The notes under the pieces were generated by a model. The model did no database searches and was not told where the DNA came from. It saw nothing but the letters and a program-made list of their open reading frames with translations. Positions 1 to 8,027 of a stretch of 17,252 bases of DNA are shown one piece after another. The position numbers were made by a program, and so were the translations under genes. The stretch lies in the NCBI GenBank assembly GCA_937876435.1, contig CALEIL010000348.1, positions 1-17,252 on the forward strand, written 5' to 3'. Position 1 is the first letter of the stretch, and each line of letters opens with the position of its first letter. Source of the DNA: an uncultured Bacteroidota bacterium. GTDB lineage: Bacteria; Bacteroidota; Bacteroidia; Chitinophagales; Saprospiraceae.

Positions 1-640
1 GTGGTTCCAAACCTATGTTGGGATCCCATTCCCCTTCATTGGATCTTCTATATTGGACGATAGAGTCCTGTCTGGACATATCCAGATCCATGGTACGAAG
101 CATGGTGCTACCTCTTTCCGGTTGCCAGGGAATGGTTGTAAAATAAATTTTATGTCCAAATACATTGATGCGGGGAATATGCGCGTAATCCAGGATTCTC
201 GTACCTGCGTTTACCTGACCATTCCTGGTATCTACATTATAATAATAGGTGGCGATGGACAAAATGAGTTGATTTTCTATAATGTATTTGTTCCTACGTC
301 TAGTAGAAACGTAGCGGTCTCCACCATCAAGATGGGGAAATGGCCATTCCCAAAATTGCCGGCCATTGTACCGGTTGAAGCCCTTATAGATCTCAGGTTG
401 CCCTTTATATAATCTATTGCTAAAGATGACCACACTATCTGATATTTTGGGGTACATAGACGATGATTCCTCATTTGGTTCATCCACGATGGGTGTTTTC
501 CAGATGATCTCAGTAGGTGCTATTGTATCACAATACCAGATACAGGGTAAGTCGACCTGTGGAATTTCTGGTTCTTTACACGAAAGAAGAACAAGAAAAG
601 TCCAAGGCAGTACTAAAATACTAAGTAATTGGGAAATCAT
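1..640 (-). CDS. Lipoprotein with PQQ/WD40-like beta-propeller, partial (C-terminus beyond left edge)
   Basis: The reading frame runs open from an ATG at 640-638 down to the left edge with no stop, so 213 codons of an incomplete protein are visible. Residues 1-21 form a lipoprotein signal peptide: a hydrophobic stretch ending in the lipobox LLSC (Cys21), followed by KEPE, so an outer-envelope lipoprotein is likely. After it come repeated strands of the type seen in PQQ-like propellers: SDSVVIFSN, then YKGFNRYNGRQFWEW (the aromatic-Asn-Gly-x-x-x-Trp turn of a blade), then ILSIATYYYNVDTRNGQV and KIYFTTIPW. I infer a beta-propeller; ligand and enzymatic activity are unknown. The start lies 2 bp after the stop of the small gene at 643-1012, so the two are probably co-transcribed and perhaps translationally coupled. 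The DNA here is visibly more A+T-rich than the SusC region. Another repeat-rich lipoprotein fold is possible. Confidence 0.8.
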   Translation of the reverse strand, partial: MISQLLSILVLPWTFLVLLSCKEPEIPQVDLPCIWYCDTIAPTEIIWKTPIVDEPNEESSSMYPKISDSVVIFSNRLYKGQPEIYKGFNRYNGRQFWEWPFPHLDGGDRYVSTRRRNKYIIENQLILSIATYYYNVDTRNGQVNAGTRILDYAHIPRINVFGHKIYFTTIPWQPERGSTMLRTMDLDMSRQDSIVQYRRSNEGEWDPNIGLEP

Positions 641-642
641 AA

Positions 643-1012
643 TTATCTTAAATCCGTTTCAAAATATGCACCATGGTCACCATCAAATAGATTAAGTAGG
701 GCAGAAGGCGCTACCTGGTAGGTAATTTCCCGGATTAAGCCATGCCCGGTTTCGAAGACTTTAATTGTCTTCATGGTTCTCTCCGACTTGATATTCATTT
801 TCTCCATGTTGGATAAATAGGCAGGTGATCCTCCTTCTTCAAAGGCGTAGAACTCATGGCGGGATTCTATATACGACTCGACAAGATCTTCCTGACCGTA
901 TGCAGGTATATTCTGTGCCCAATTCCAGATCGGACTACATAAACAAGAGAGTAAAACAATGCTGAAGAAGTTGTTTAATTTTTCGGGGGGGGGGTAAATA
1001 TACCTTTTTCAT
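643..1012 (-). CDS. Small exported protein of unknown function, out of frame by one base at a C10 tract
   Basis: From the ATG at 1012-1010 the frame reads MKKVYLPPP and enters ten consecutive C (G on the plus strand, 985-994). With ten C the frame is lost and stops after 25 codons. With nine (or twelve) C it continues as a coherent 122-residue protein to the TAA at 645-643. The restored N-terminus has Lys2-Lys3, a hydrophobic core FFSIVLLSCLCSPIW and a plausible cleavage site at WAQ (residues 31-33), a good Sec signal peptide. The mature part (about 89 residues) contains VESYIESRHEFYAF, ERTMKTIKVFE and LLNLFDGDHGAYFE; I do not recognise a family. No alternative ATG, GTG or TTG gives the signal peptide in the downstream frame; an internal Met69 start would lose it. 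Either the locus is phase-variable or the tract length is a sequencing error. The stop is 2 bp before the start of the propeller lipoprotein. Confidence 0.65.
985..994. repeat. Homopolymer G10 (C10 on the coding strand)
   Basis: Ten consecutive G lie inside the signal-peptide codons of the minus-strand gene at 643-1012. It is the longest G/C mononucleotide run I see in the window. Runs of this length are prone to slipped-strand mispairing. A change of one base would switch the gene in or out of frame. Confidence 0.9.
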
Positions 1013-1299
1013 AACGAATAATTTTTGATTGCAAAACGCCTCGAAAATATCGCCCGATGTGCTTTCGGGCAATTTATAATTGGAATAAAATATGGCGTCC
1101 TGCCTAAGTTAAGAGCTTTTTGCTAATTTTTGAAATTAATATTGAATATTAACATATTATTCCTGATTATTCAAATTTCGACGATTTATGAACCAGGAGC
1201 CCACCAGTAAAAATGAAGGATAAGGATCAGCGTGATGTCCGGTTTTGGCAAAAGTTGGTCTTCCACTACAAAATATAAAAAATACCTACATTTGGCACA
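1013..1299. promoter_or_regulatory. Divergent intergenic region with hairpin
   Basis: This A+T-rich gap separates the minus-strand exported/lipoprotein pair from the plus-strand DUF2064 gene and must hold promoters for both. A short GC-rich inverted repeat, GCCCGA (1052-1057) and TCGGGC (1065-1070) with a 7-nt loop, lies about 40 bp upstream of the minus-strand start and could sit in its 5' leader. No T-run follows it on either strand, so I do not call it a terminator. I see no convincing gene in this stretch. Confidence 0.45.
1287..1294 (+). promoter_or_regulatory. Bacteroidota-type -7 box (TACATTTG)
   Basis: TACATTTG matches the TAnnTTTG consensus of Bacteroidota promoters at every fixed position. 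A matching -33 TTG at the usual 17-21 bp spacing is not seen; the nearest TTG upstream is at 1255-1257. The predicted transcript would start almost at the GTG of the next gene (1300), implying a leaderless or near-leaderless mRNA. Confidence 0.4.
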
Positions 1300-2043
1300 G
1301 TGAATTCAAACGTTCAATCATCCGGTTCGGACACCGCGCTCATGGTGTTTTCCCTTTCTTCCCGACGGGAGAGGGAGCGAAAGACCTTTTTCTCTGACCA
1401 TAACCAGGTCGGAGATCAGCTGCTCATGGACCAGTTGATTACCCAAACGCGGAAGATCGCGGAAGCAAGCGGTGTAGATGTGGTGTGGATCGACGAATCC
1501 CGGCAGCGGGGAGATGCCTTCGCGGAGCGGTTCACCAACGCCTTTTCCGACGTGATGGCCATGGGCTACGGCAAGGTCGTTTCGATCGGGAATGATTGCC
1601 CCGAATTGACGGTCTCCACGCTTCAACGGGCTGTTTCCATGCTCCAAAGCCATCCCGTCGTCCTCGGACCCGCCACGGATGGGGGAGTGTACCTGATCGG
1701 GGTACACAAGTCCGTATTCAACGCGTCCGAATTTAAAAAACTTCCCTGGCTGCAAGACTCCCTTTTTGATGCCATCTGCCAGGAATTGGTGGGCCTGGAT
1801 ATCCCATTCCGTTGCCTGCAAACTCTGTCGGACCTCGATGACACAGAAGACCTCATCAGACTGGTCGGTCGAAAACCACTGTCCCGGATTTCCAGAATAA
1901 TCCGGAAACTCCTCGCCAGGACCAGACGGGTTGTTGTTGATTTTACGACCAGCTTCTACATACTTCATCCATCCTACCACTTCTCATTGAGGGCGCCGCC
2001 TCCCTCTCCTTTAATTTTTTCAAGTGCTCGATCCGGTAGATAG
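1300..2043 (+). CDS. DUF2064 (glycosyltransferase-A-like) domain protein
   Basis: A 247-residue cytoplasmic protein with the two signatures of DUF2064/TIGR04282-type proteins: GNDCPELT at residues 97-104 (the Asp-containing motif equivalent to the nucleotide-sugar/metal site of GT-A folds) and LGPATDGGVYLIG at 122-134. The N-terminal DTALMVFS (11-18) corresponds to the first beta strand of the family. That supports the GTG start at 1300 rather than the internal ATG at 1342, which would cut the strand away. The family is related to nucleotidyl/glycosyl transferases but its substrate is not established. The C-terminal ~50 residues are Arg/Ser/Pro-rich and do not look like the conserved domain. 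The gene ends 134 bp before susC. A functional link to sugar uptake is suggested only by proximity. Confidence 0.8.
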   Translation: MNSNVQSSGSDTALMVFSLSSRRERERKTFFSDHNQVGDQLLMDQLITQTRKIAEASGVDVVWIDESRQRGDAFAERFTNAFSDVMAMGYGKVVSIGNDCPELTVSTLQRAVSMLQSHPVVLGPATDGGVYLIGVHKSVFNASEFKKLPWLQDSLFDAICQELVGLDIPFRCLQTLSDLDDTEDLIRLVGRKPLSRISRIIRKLLARTRRVVVDFTTSFYILHPSYHFSLRAPPPSPLIFSSARSGR

Positions 2044-2062
2044 ACCGGCTCTGCATTGATCG

Positions 2063-2104
2063 GATCTAGATCGTAAAGTCTGCGTGCCATTCCTTCGGCC
2101 GAAG
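2063..2104. promoter_or_regulatory. Two perfect palindromes upstream of susC
   Basis: The 134-bp gap before susC contains GATCTAGATC (2063-2072) and the 12-bp palindrome CTTCGGCCGAAG (2093-2104). Either could be an operator, or part of a structured leader for the susC transcript. I see no clear TAnnTTTG box in this gap, so read-through from the DUF2064 promoter is possible. Confidence 0.3.
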
Positions 2105-2177
2105 ATCCAGAGTAAGATGCCGTCAATCAGGAGCACGATCCTCGAATCACATTTTCACATTCAACCATCATGCATCA

Positions 2178-5100
2178 ATGAGAATTGTATTTCTATTGAT
2201 TTTTCAGTTGTTTCTGACGGCATCTCATGCACAGGACGTGTACCGCTCCAGGGTCGTCAATCCGGACCACGAACCGGTGCCCTTCGCTACGGTCAGCGAA
2301 AGGGGAAGCCAAAATTATACCGTCACGGATGAAACCGGTTATTTTGAACTCACTACGGCAGCAGAAGAATTCACTTTGCGAATTTCTTCCATCGGATACC
2401 AGACGCTGGATGTGGTAATTGTCAACGGAGAAATCCCCCCGGTCATCGTACTGGACTATGCCACCCAAACGCTGCAAGAGATCGTAGTCACAGCGCTCGG
2501 GATAGAAAGGGAGAAGCAGAGTCTGACTTCCTCCGTGTCCGTGCTCCATTCCGAGGAACTGACGACCGTTCCATCCACCAACCTGGTCAACCACCTGGCC
2601 GGGAAAGTCGCTGGTGTCCAGGTTACCAATGGGTCTTCGGGCGTAGGATCCTCGTCCCGGATCATCATACGCGGTGAAAATTCGCTGAGTGGCCGCAATC
2701 AACCGCTGTTCGTGGTCGACGGAATGCCCGTCAGTAATGAGCTCTTCACCAGTCAACTGGTCAACGACGGTGCGCTGCAGGAAGTAGATTATGGTAATGG
2801 AGCTGCTGAAATCAGTCCGGATGACATCGAGTCCATTTCCATCCTCAAAGGGGCTGGCTCAGCGGCCTTGTACGGGGCCCGTGCGGCGAATGGCGTCGTG
2901 CTCATTTCCACCAAAAAAGGCCGGAATAGCCGGGGCCTGGGAATCACGACCAATAGTTCGGTGACCTTTGATACGCCGCTCACCCTCCCGGATTATCAAA
3001 ACGAATACGGTGGTGGTTCCAACGGGGAGTACGCCTTCCAGGACGGACAGGGTGCCGGGATTAATGACGGCGGCATCAGCAGTTTTGGTCCCCGACTCGA
3101 TCAAGGTCAATTAATTCCCCAATTTGACAGTCCCTCGGTGGATGCGGATGGAAATCCCGTCCGGGCCGGTGACGTTATCGCCCGCACTCTGCCCGATGGC
3201 ACGTATGCCCCCATCACCGCTACCCCCTGGGTGTCCAGGCCGGATAACGTGCGGGATTTTCTGGAAACCGGGCTCACTTTTCAAAACAATATCGCGCTCA
3301 ATCTTTCCGGCGAAAAGGGGGGTGCGCGGATGTCGTACACCAATCTGCGCAATACGGGCATCATGCCCAATACCAACCTCAAACGCGATGGCCTGGCCAT
3401 TAGCCTGGATCAGGATGTCGATGATCGGTTGAACGTCAGTGCCTTCCTGAATTATGTAAACTCCCGGAGTGATAATCGTCCCAACCTGGGCTATGGGTAC
3501 GAAAACCCGATGTACGGATTTATCTGGACGGGTCGCCAAACCAATATCCGCTCCCTGCGGGATTACTGGCAGGCCGGACAGGAAGGACTCCAGCGATTTG
3601 ATTTCAATTATCTGTGGGTGAACAATCCATACTTGACGCTCTTCGAGAACACCAATGATTTCACCAAAAACAGGGTGTTGGGCAACGTCGCAGCGTCCTA
3701 CCGGTTGACGGACCACTGGAATCTCACCATTCGCAGCGGCCTGGATGCCTACCACGATTTGAGAACCTTCCGGCGGGCGGTCAGCACCAACGCCAATCCT
3801 TTCGGGTCTTACCGCGAGGATCAGGTGAAATTTCATGAACTCAATCTCAACGCCCAGCTTTCGTACCAATCGGAGCTGGGAGAAACATGGCGGTATTCCC
3901 TGGCTGGCGGGATGAATCGATTCGACCAACGGACCCGGTACCAGTATTCCCAGGCTTCCCAACTGGCCATCCCGGGCATTTATACCTTAGCGAATTCGCG
4001 CACTCCACTGGTGGGGAACAGCGAACTCTATCAGCAACGGATCAATAGCGTATATGCCACTGGAAGTCTGGCCAGGCAAAATAGTCTGTACCTGGATCTG
4101 ACCTTTCGCAACGACTGGAGCAGTACGCTTCCGGCGGGGAACAATTCCTTTGGATATTATTCTGCTGGATTGAGTTACATTCTATCCAACAGCGTGGAAC
4201 TGCCTGCATCCATTTCCTATCTAAAAGGTCGAGTGAGCGCAGCCAGCGTGGGCAATGACACCGATCCGTACCAGACGACTCAGAATTTCCTGCTCAACCA
4301 AAACTACGGCAACGATTTTAAGGTCACCAACGAGACCGTCCTCAAAAATGCCAGCCTCAAACCCGAACGACTCAATGCGTATGAGGCAGGGCTGGAGGCG
4401 TGGTTTCTGGACGATCGTTTGCAAGCCGATGTGACCGTATACCAGAATGTGAGTATCGATCAGATTATTTCACGCCCCATATCAGCGGCCGGAGGTTTCC
4501 AGCACTATATCGTCAACGGGGGAGAGGTACGCAGTCGCGGATTGGAACTTTTACTCAGCGCTGAACTGGTTCGGGGAGAGGGCTTTTCCTGGAGGTCTTC
4601 GGCCCATTTCACGACCAATAAAAGCCGGGTCACCAAATTGCCTGAGGGAGTAGATCAGTTCGTCACCGCCACTTCCAATATTTTCGATGGTGGGGGCGGA
4701 TCCAATACGGTGTTCTTCATCGCCCGGGAGGATGGGCTGGTGGGGGATATGTACGGGACTGGTTTTGTCAAAGTCGAGGGACAGGTGCTCTACGGATCCA
4801 ACGGGCTGCCTGTCCAGGATGGAACGCTGAGGCTGCTGGGCAATTACAACCCGGATTTTATGCTTGGATGGAGCAATGGCTTCACTTTTCGCAATATATC
4901 CCTAAGGGTTCTGATGGACTGGCGGCAGGGCGGAACCATCGTGTCGCGGACCAAAGCCATCGCCAGTACTTCGGGTGTGCTGAAAGAGACCTTAATCGGA
5001 AGGGAAAATGGCATCGTGGGGGAGGGCGTAGTCAACGTGGGGACGGAGGAAAATCCGGATTACGCGCCCAATACCACCGTCGTCAGCGCCAGTCAATACT

Positions 5101-5393
5101 ACAACAATTATTACGACCGGGGCAACGAGGCCAGCGCGTTGTACGACGCCACTTATTTCAAATTGCGGGAAGTGAGTCTGGATTATCGGTTGCCCGATGA
5201 GGTGGTTCAACGGCTCGGATTCGAACAAATCAGCCTGGGTTTGGTCGGGCGAAATCTCTTGTTGTGGACTGAAAATCCACATTTTGATCCCGAACTCAAC
5301 GCCTTCGAGGTACGTGATATCGTGTACGGGGTGGAAGATATCTCCTATCCGTCCACCAGAAGTATTGGAATCAGTTTAAAAACACAATTTTAA
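2178..5393 (+). CDS. SusC/RagA-family TonB-linked outer-membrane transporter
   Basis: A 1071-residue TonB-dependent transporter, normal length for the SusC family. Residues 1-19 are a signal peptide ending in SHAQ. Residues about 20-95 are a carboxypeptidase-regulatory-like (CarboxypepD_reg) beta-sandwich (VPFATV, TVTDETGYFEL, RISSIGYQTLDV). The TonB box EIVVTALG is at 101-108. The plug domain spans about 112-248 and carries the family signatures QPLFVVDGMPV and DIESISILKGAGSAALYGARAANGVVLI. The rest is the beta-barrel, ending in a C-terminal Phe as expected for BAM-assembled proteins. It imports an oligosaccharide or glycoside across the outer membrane using TonB-ExbBD energy, with the SusD-like protein encoded 1 bp downstream as the lid. 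The substrate cannot be read from sequence; the neighbouring DUF1080 and Gfo/Idh genes suggest a glycoside. No sigma/anti-sigma pair or hybrid two-component regulator is adjacent. Confidence 0.95.
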   Translation: MRIVFLLIFQLFLTASHAQDVYRSRVVNPDHEPVPFATVSERGSQNYTVTDETGYFELTTAAEEFTLRISSIGYQTLDVVIVNGEIPPVIVLDYATQTLQEIVVTALGIEREKQSLTSSVSVLHSEELTTVPSTNLVNHLAGKVAGVQVTNGSSGVGSSSRIIIRGENSLSGRNQPLFVVDGMPVSNELFTSQLVNDGALQEVDYGNGAAEISPDDIESISILKGAGSAALYGARAANGVVLISTKKGRNSRGLGITTNSSVTFDTPLTLPDYQNEYGGGSNGEYAFQDGQGAGINDGGISSFGPRLDQGQLIPQFDSPSVDADGNPVRAGDVIARTLPDGTYAPITATPWVSRPDNVRDFLETGLTFQNNIALNLSGEKGGARMSYTNLRNTGIMPNTNLKRDGLAISLDQDVDDRLNVSAFLNYVNSRSDNRPNLGYGYENPMYGFIWTGRQTNIRSLRDYWQAGQEGLQRFDFNYLWVNNPYLTLFENTNDFTKNRVLGNVAASYRLTDHWNLTIRSGLDAYHDLRTFRRAVSTNANPFGSYREDQVKFHELNLNAQLSYQSELGETWRYSLAGGMNRFDQRTRYQYSQASQLAIPGIYTLANSRTPLVGNSELYQQRINSVYATGSLARQNSLYLDLTFRNDWSSTLPAGNNSFGYYSAGLSYILSNSVELPASISYLKGRVSAASVGNDTDPYQTTQNFLLNQNYGNDFKVTNETVLKNASLKPERLNAYEAGLEAWFLDDRLQADVTVYQNVSIDQIISRPISAAGGFQHYIVNGGEVRSRGLELLLSAELVRGEGFSWRSSAHFTTNKSRVTKLPEGVDQFVTATSNIFDGGGGSNTVFFIAREDGLVGDMYGTGFVKVEGQVLYGSNGLPVQDGTLRLLGNYNPDFMLGWSNGFTFRNISLRVLMDWRQGGTIVSRTKAIASTSGVLKETLIGRENGIVGEGVVNVGTEENPDYAPNTTVVSASQYYNNYYDRGNEASALYDATYFKLREVSLDYRLPDEVVQRLGFEQISLGLVGRNLLLWTENPHFDPELNAFEVRDIVYGVEDISYPSTRSIGISLKTQF

Positions 5394-5394
5394 G

Positions 5395-6849
5395 ATGAAT
5401 ATTATGGCATCATTTATGTCGCGGATTGTCGGTTTCATATTTTTACTGCTTGTGCTGCACGGTTGTACCCGCGGGTTTGAGGATATCAACCACAACCCCA
5501 ATTCTCCTGAGGACGTGCACCCCCAATTTTTACTGACCAACGTTATCCACGAAGCGGCGCACGAAAGCGCTTATAATCAGGGGTTTCGTTTGGCCAATTT
5601 TCTCGCGCAGTTTGCGGCCAGCCCGGAGTTTGAACGGATCGATCGATACGAAATGGGAGGGAACAGCTCGTACTGGAATCTGATCTTCAGGTTGCTCAGC
5701 GACATCCGGTCGATGTCGGACCTGGATGGCCATAACGAAGCGTATGAGGCCGTGGGTGATATTCTGAGCAGTTACCTTTTCTCACAGCTCACGGACTTGT
5801 GGGGGGACGTCCCGTACACCGAAGCGATCCAGGCCATCGACGGCCATTTTTCACCGAAATACGACACTCAGGAATCGATTTATACCGATCCGGAAACCGG
5901 GATTTTGGCTGTGCTGGAGCGGGCGGCGGTAACGCTGGAATCCACCACGGCCAGCATCGAAGGTGATGTGATGTTCGGGAATAACCTGGATGGCTGGATC
6001 CGGTTCGCCAATTCGCTCCGGCTTCGTTATCTGATGCGGATCAGCAAACGATTGGATGAATACGGAGCGATTCAGGAACTAGCTCTATCCGGCAAACTGA
6101 TTTCATCCAATGCTGAGAATGCCGTGGTCCCCTATCTCGGTTCAGCCCCCAACCAGTGGCCCATGTTCAATGAGTCGCTGGGGTTGTTCCAGGAGCACCG
6201 GATGACGAGAACCGTGGATTCGATCCTGACCCAGTGGGACGATCCGCGGATGAAGGTGCTGTATCAGCCAACGGTGAAAAGTGTCGGCGAAGGAAATCCT
6301 CGATACGTGGGTTTGCGAAACGGCCAAACCCGGGAAACCATCAGTTCCAAAGGGATCAATCTGAGCGATATTTCGATGTTTGGGTCGATATTCCGGGATG
6401 TGCCCGATGGGGTGAATGCCCAGTTCATGCAGTATTCGGAGGTTCAGTTTATCCTTGCCGAAGCTGCGGAGCGGGGTTATATTTCGGGCGACGCTGATGA
6501 ATATTACCGAAACGGGGTCTGGGCCAGTTTTGAATACTATGGGGTACCGGTCCCGGCAGATTATTTTGATCGGGCGTCGGTGGCGCTGGATGGGACCGAT
6601 CACTTGCAGAAAATCCTGACCCAAAAGTGGCTTTCGCTGATCGGCGTGGGGCACGAGGCCTGGTTCAACGTGCGGCGGACGGGGATCCCGGAACTCAAAC
6701 CTGGTCCGGACAACCTCAATGATGGTCGGTATCCGGTGCGGTACCTGTATCCGGAATCCGAGCAAGCCACCAATGCGGAACAATATCAGGAGGCCGTGCG
6801 GCGGATAGGGAGGGATGATATCAACGTGAAGGGCTGGTGGGAACGGTAG
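5395..6849 (+). CDS. SusD/RagB-family nutrient-binding outer-membrane lipoprotein
   Basis: A 484-residue surface lipoprotein that pairs with the SusC-type transporter. The lipobox LHGC places the lipidated Cys at residue 24. The mature N-terminus FEDINHNPNSPEDV is typical of the SusD_2-like branch of SusD/RagB proteins. LTDLWGDVPYTEA and the C-terminal LIGVGHEAWFNVRRTGIPEL are recognisable family motifs of the TPR-containing alpha-helical fold. The start at 5395 is 1 bp after the susC stop, so the pair is translationally coupled; in-frame Mets at residues 4 and 8 are alternative starts that would still leave a short signal peptide. It binds substrate and closes over the SusC barrel. The ligand is unknown. 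Confidence 0.93.
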   Translation: MNIMASFMSRIVGFIFLLLVLHGCTRGFEDINHNPNSPEDVHPQFLLTNVIHEAAHESAYNQGFRLANFLAQFAASPEFERIDRYEMGGNSSYWNLIFRLLSDIRSMSDLDGHNEAYEAVGDILSSYLFSQLTDLWGDVPYTEAIQAIDGHFSPKYDTQESIYTDPETGILAVLERAAVTLESTTASIEGDVMFGNNLDGWIRFANSLRLRYLMRISKRLDEYGAIQELALSGKLISSNAENAVVPYLGSAPNQWPMFNESLGLFQEHRMTRTVDSILTQWDDPRMKVLYQPTVKSVGEGNPRYVGLRNGQTRETISSKGINLSDISMFGSIFRDVPDGVNAQFMQYSEVQFILAEAAERGYISGDADEYYRNGVWASFEYYGVPVPADYFDRASVALDGTDHLQKILTQKWLSLIGVGHEAWFNVRRTGIPELKPGPDNLNDGRYPVRYLYPESEQATNAEQYQEAVRRIGRDDINVKGWWER

Positions 6850-6933
6850 TTGCATTCACCCGGTGGAAGGCAACTGTGGGACGGCCGGTGCGTAGGACAT
6901 TGCCTTACACCTGCCCCAGAAAACCCCACCACC

Positions 6934-6951
6934 CTCAACCTCAACCTCAAT
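6934..6951 (+). repeat. Short hexamer tandem repeat (CTCAAC x2 plus CTCAAT)
   Basis: Three tandem copies of a 6-bp unit lie between the SusD gene and the DUF1080 gene. The array is too short to interpret and may be a chance or slippage product. The rest of the 6850-7040 stretch is C-rich and shows no gene I can support. Confidence 0.6.
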
Positions 6952-7046
6952 TTCCATCCTCCCGCCCGATGGTCAGGAGATAAACCGGGCAATTTCGCTA
7001 TTCCAACGATCCTCCTCCTTCAGGTCACTCCGGACTTGATCCGTAG

Positions 7047-7081
7047 ATATTTTGCATTCCAAAATATTTGTCTAAATTTAG
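7047..7081 (+). promoter_or_regulatory. Promoter with two palindromes upstream of the DUF1080/oxidoreductase genes
   Basis: A perfect inverted repeat, ATATTTTG (7047-7054) and CAAAATAT (7060-7067) around a 5-nt centre, is followed at once by the palindrome CTAAATTTAG (7072-7081). The same bases give a Bacteroidota-like promoter: TTTG at 7051-7054, an 18-bp spacer, and TAAATTTA at 7073-7080 (7 of 8 to a TAnnTTTG-type box). An operator overlapping the -33 box is a plausible reading. A TTTTG-N5-CAAAA symmetry would suit a dimeric regulator such as a Crp/Fnr protein, and one is encoded at the end of this gene run (9396-10001). The regulator assignment is inference. Confidence 0.5.
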
Positions 7082-7138
7082 GCACTTAAAACCAGCAGTT
7101 TCAGAATTGCCCGAGAGAAATGGTTTTATTTTTTTTAT

Positions 7139-7981
7139 TTGAGAAAACTTTACACATTGAAAACGAAAACTTTATACTTCCTTTTGCTGACCATGCCGAT
7201 GCTTTTTACCGGTTGTGGCAACCAGGGAAATAATGACCAGAGCAATGGAGACACCTCCCAGGCCACCCAAAAAATGACCTCTGAGCAAACCGATTGGATC
7301 AACCTATTGGATGAAGAACACGCGGCCAAATGGCGGGGCTTCAACGGAGAAACTTTACCTCCGGGCTGGACGGTCAACGACGGAATGCTGTACTACGATA
7401 CGGAATTGAAATTGGAACAGGATTACACAGGCGGCAAAGACGTCGTCTATGGAGGAGAGAAATTTGATTATTTTGATTTCTCGGTCGAATGGAAAATTCC
7501 GGAAGGTGGAAACAGCGGAATATTCTATCACGTGCAGGAAGGAGATAAATTCAAATCACCCTCCGGAGTGTCACCGGAATATCAGTTGATCGACGACGAA
7601 AATTACGCATCGATCCACGATCTGGTGGGATACAATTCTCAGTTTGGGGCAGAACACCCCGAACAACTCCAGGATTGGCAGATGACCGGGGCCGATTATG
7701 CCATGCATACCGTGGAAGTGGACAACAAGGTACTCCACCCGACCGGTGAATGGAATACATCACGGATCGTGGTGGCTCCTGACCGGACCGAACATTGGCT
7801 CAATGGGGTCAAACTGCTGAGTTTTGAACACGGATCCGAAGACTGGAATAAGCGGCGAAATGCGGGAAAATGGGATAAATACCCCGACTATGGCAAGTTC
7901 CGGAACGGTCTAATAGGATTTCAGGACCACGGAAGTTCCTTGTGGTTCCGCAATATCAAGATCAGGAGGATCGCTCAGTAA
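7139..7981 (+). CDS. DUF1080 lipoprotein (3-keto-disaccharide hydrolase-like domain)
   Basis: A 280-residue exported lipoprotein: basic N-terminus, hydrophobic core YFLLLTMPMLF and lipobox FTGC with Cys26. The mature protein is a single DUF1080 / PF06439 (3-keto-disaccharide hydrolase) domain, a concanavalin-like beta-sandwich. Visible family features are WTVNDGMLYY, FDYFDFSVEWKIPEGGNSGIFYHV, SPEYQLIDDEN, GEWNTSRIVV with TEHWLNGVKLL, and GLIGFQDHGSSLWFRNIKIR. Characterised relatives cleave or bind 3-keto-glycosides made by C3-oxidising dehydrogenases. That fits the Gfo/Idh/MocA oxidoreductase encoded 46 bp downstream. The start is TTG at 7139; a second in-frame TTG at codon 7 is an alternative, and no suitable ATG precedes the signal peptide. 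Likely periplasmic or surface-attached and co-transcribed with the oxidoreductase. Confidence 0.88.
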   Translation: MRKLYTLKTKTLYFLLLTMPMLFTGCGNQGNNDQSNGDTSQATQKMTSEQTDWINLLDEEHAAKWRGFNGETLPPGWTVNDGMLYYDTELKLEQDYTGGKDVVYGGEKFDYFDFSVEWKIPEGGNSGIFYHVQEGDKFKSPSGVSPEYQLIDDENYASIHDLVGYNSQFGAEHPEQLQDWQMTGADYAMHTVEVDNKVLHPTGEWNTSRIVVAPDRTEHWLNGVKLLSFEHGSEDWNKRRNAGKWDKYPDYGKFRNGLIGFQDHGSSLWFRNIKIRRIAQ

Positions 7982-8027
7982 TATTAATTTAAATAATACC
8001 ACCCAAATATAAATCAATCGTACAAGA

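Noticed and set aside
53..695. Plus-strand reading frames at 53-412 and 417-695
   Set aside because: They lie opposite the minus-strand lipoprotein, whose frame has a lipobox and propeller-like strands. The plus frames have no domain features or start signals.
1318..1980. 220-codon minus-strand frame opposite the DUF2064 gene
   Set aside because: The plus frame carries both DUF2064 signatures; the antisense frame resembles nothing.
3111..3962. 283-codon minus-strand frame inside susC
   Set aside because: The susC frame is intact and full of family motifs. The antisense frame has no recognisable domain and reflects codon bias.
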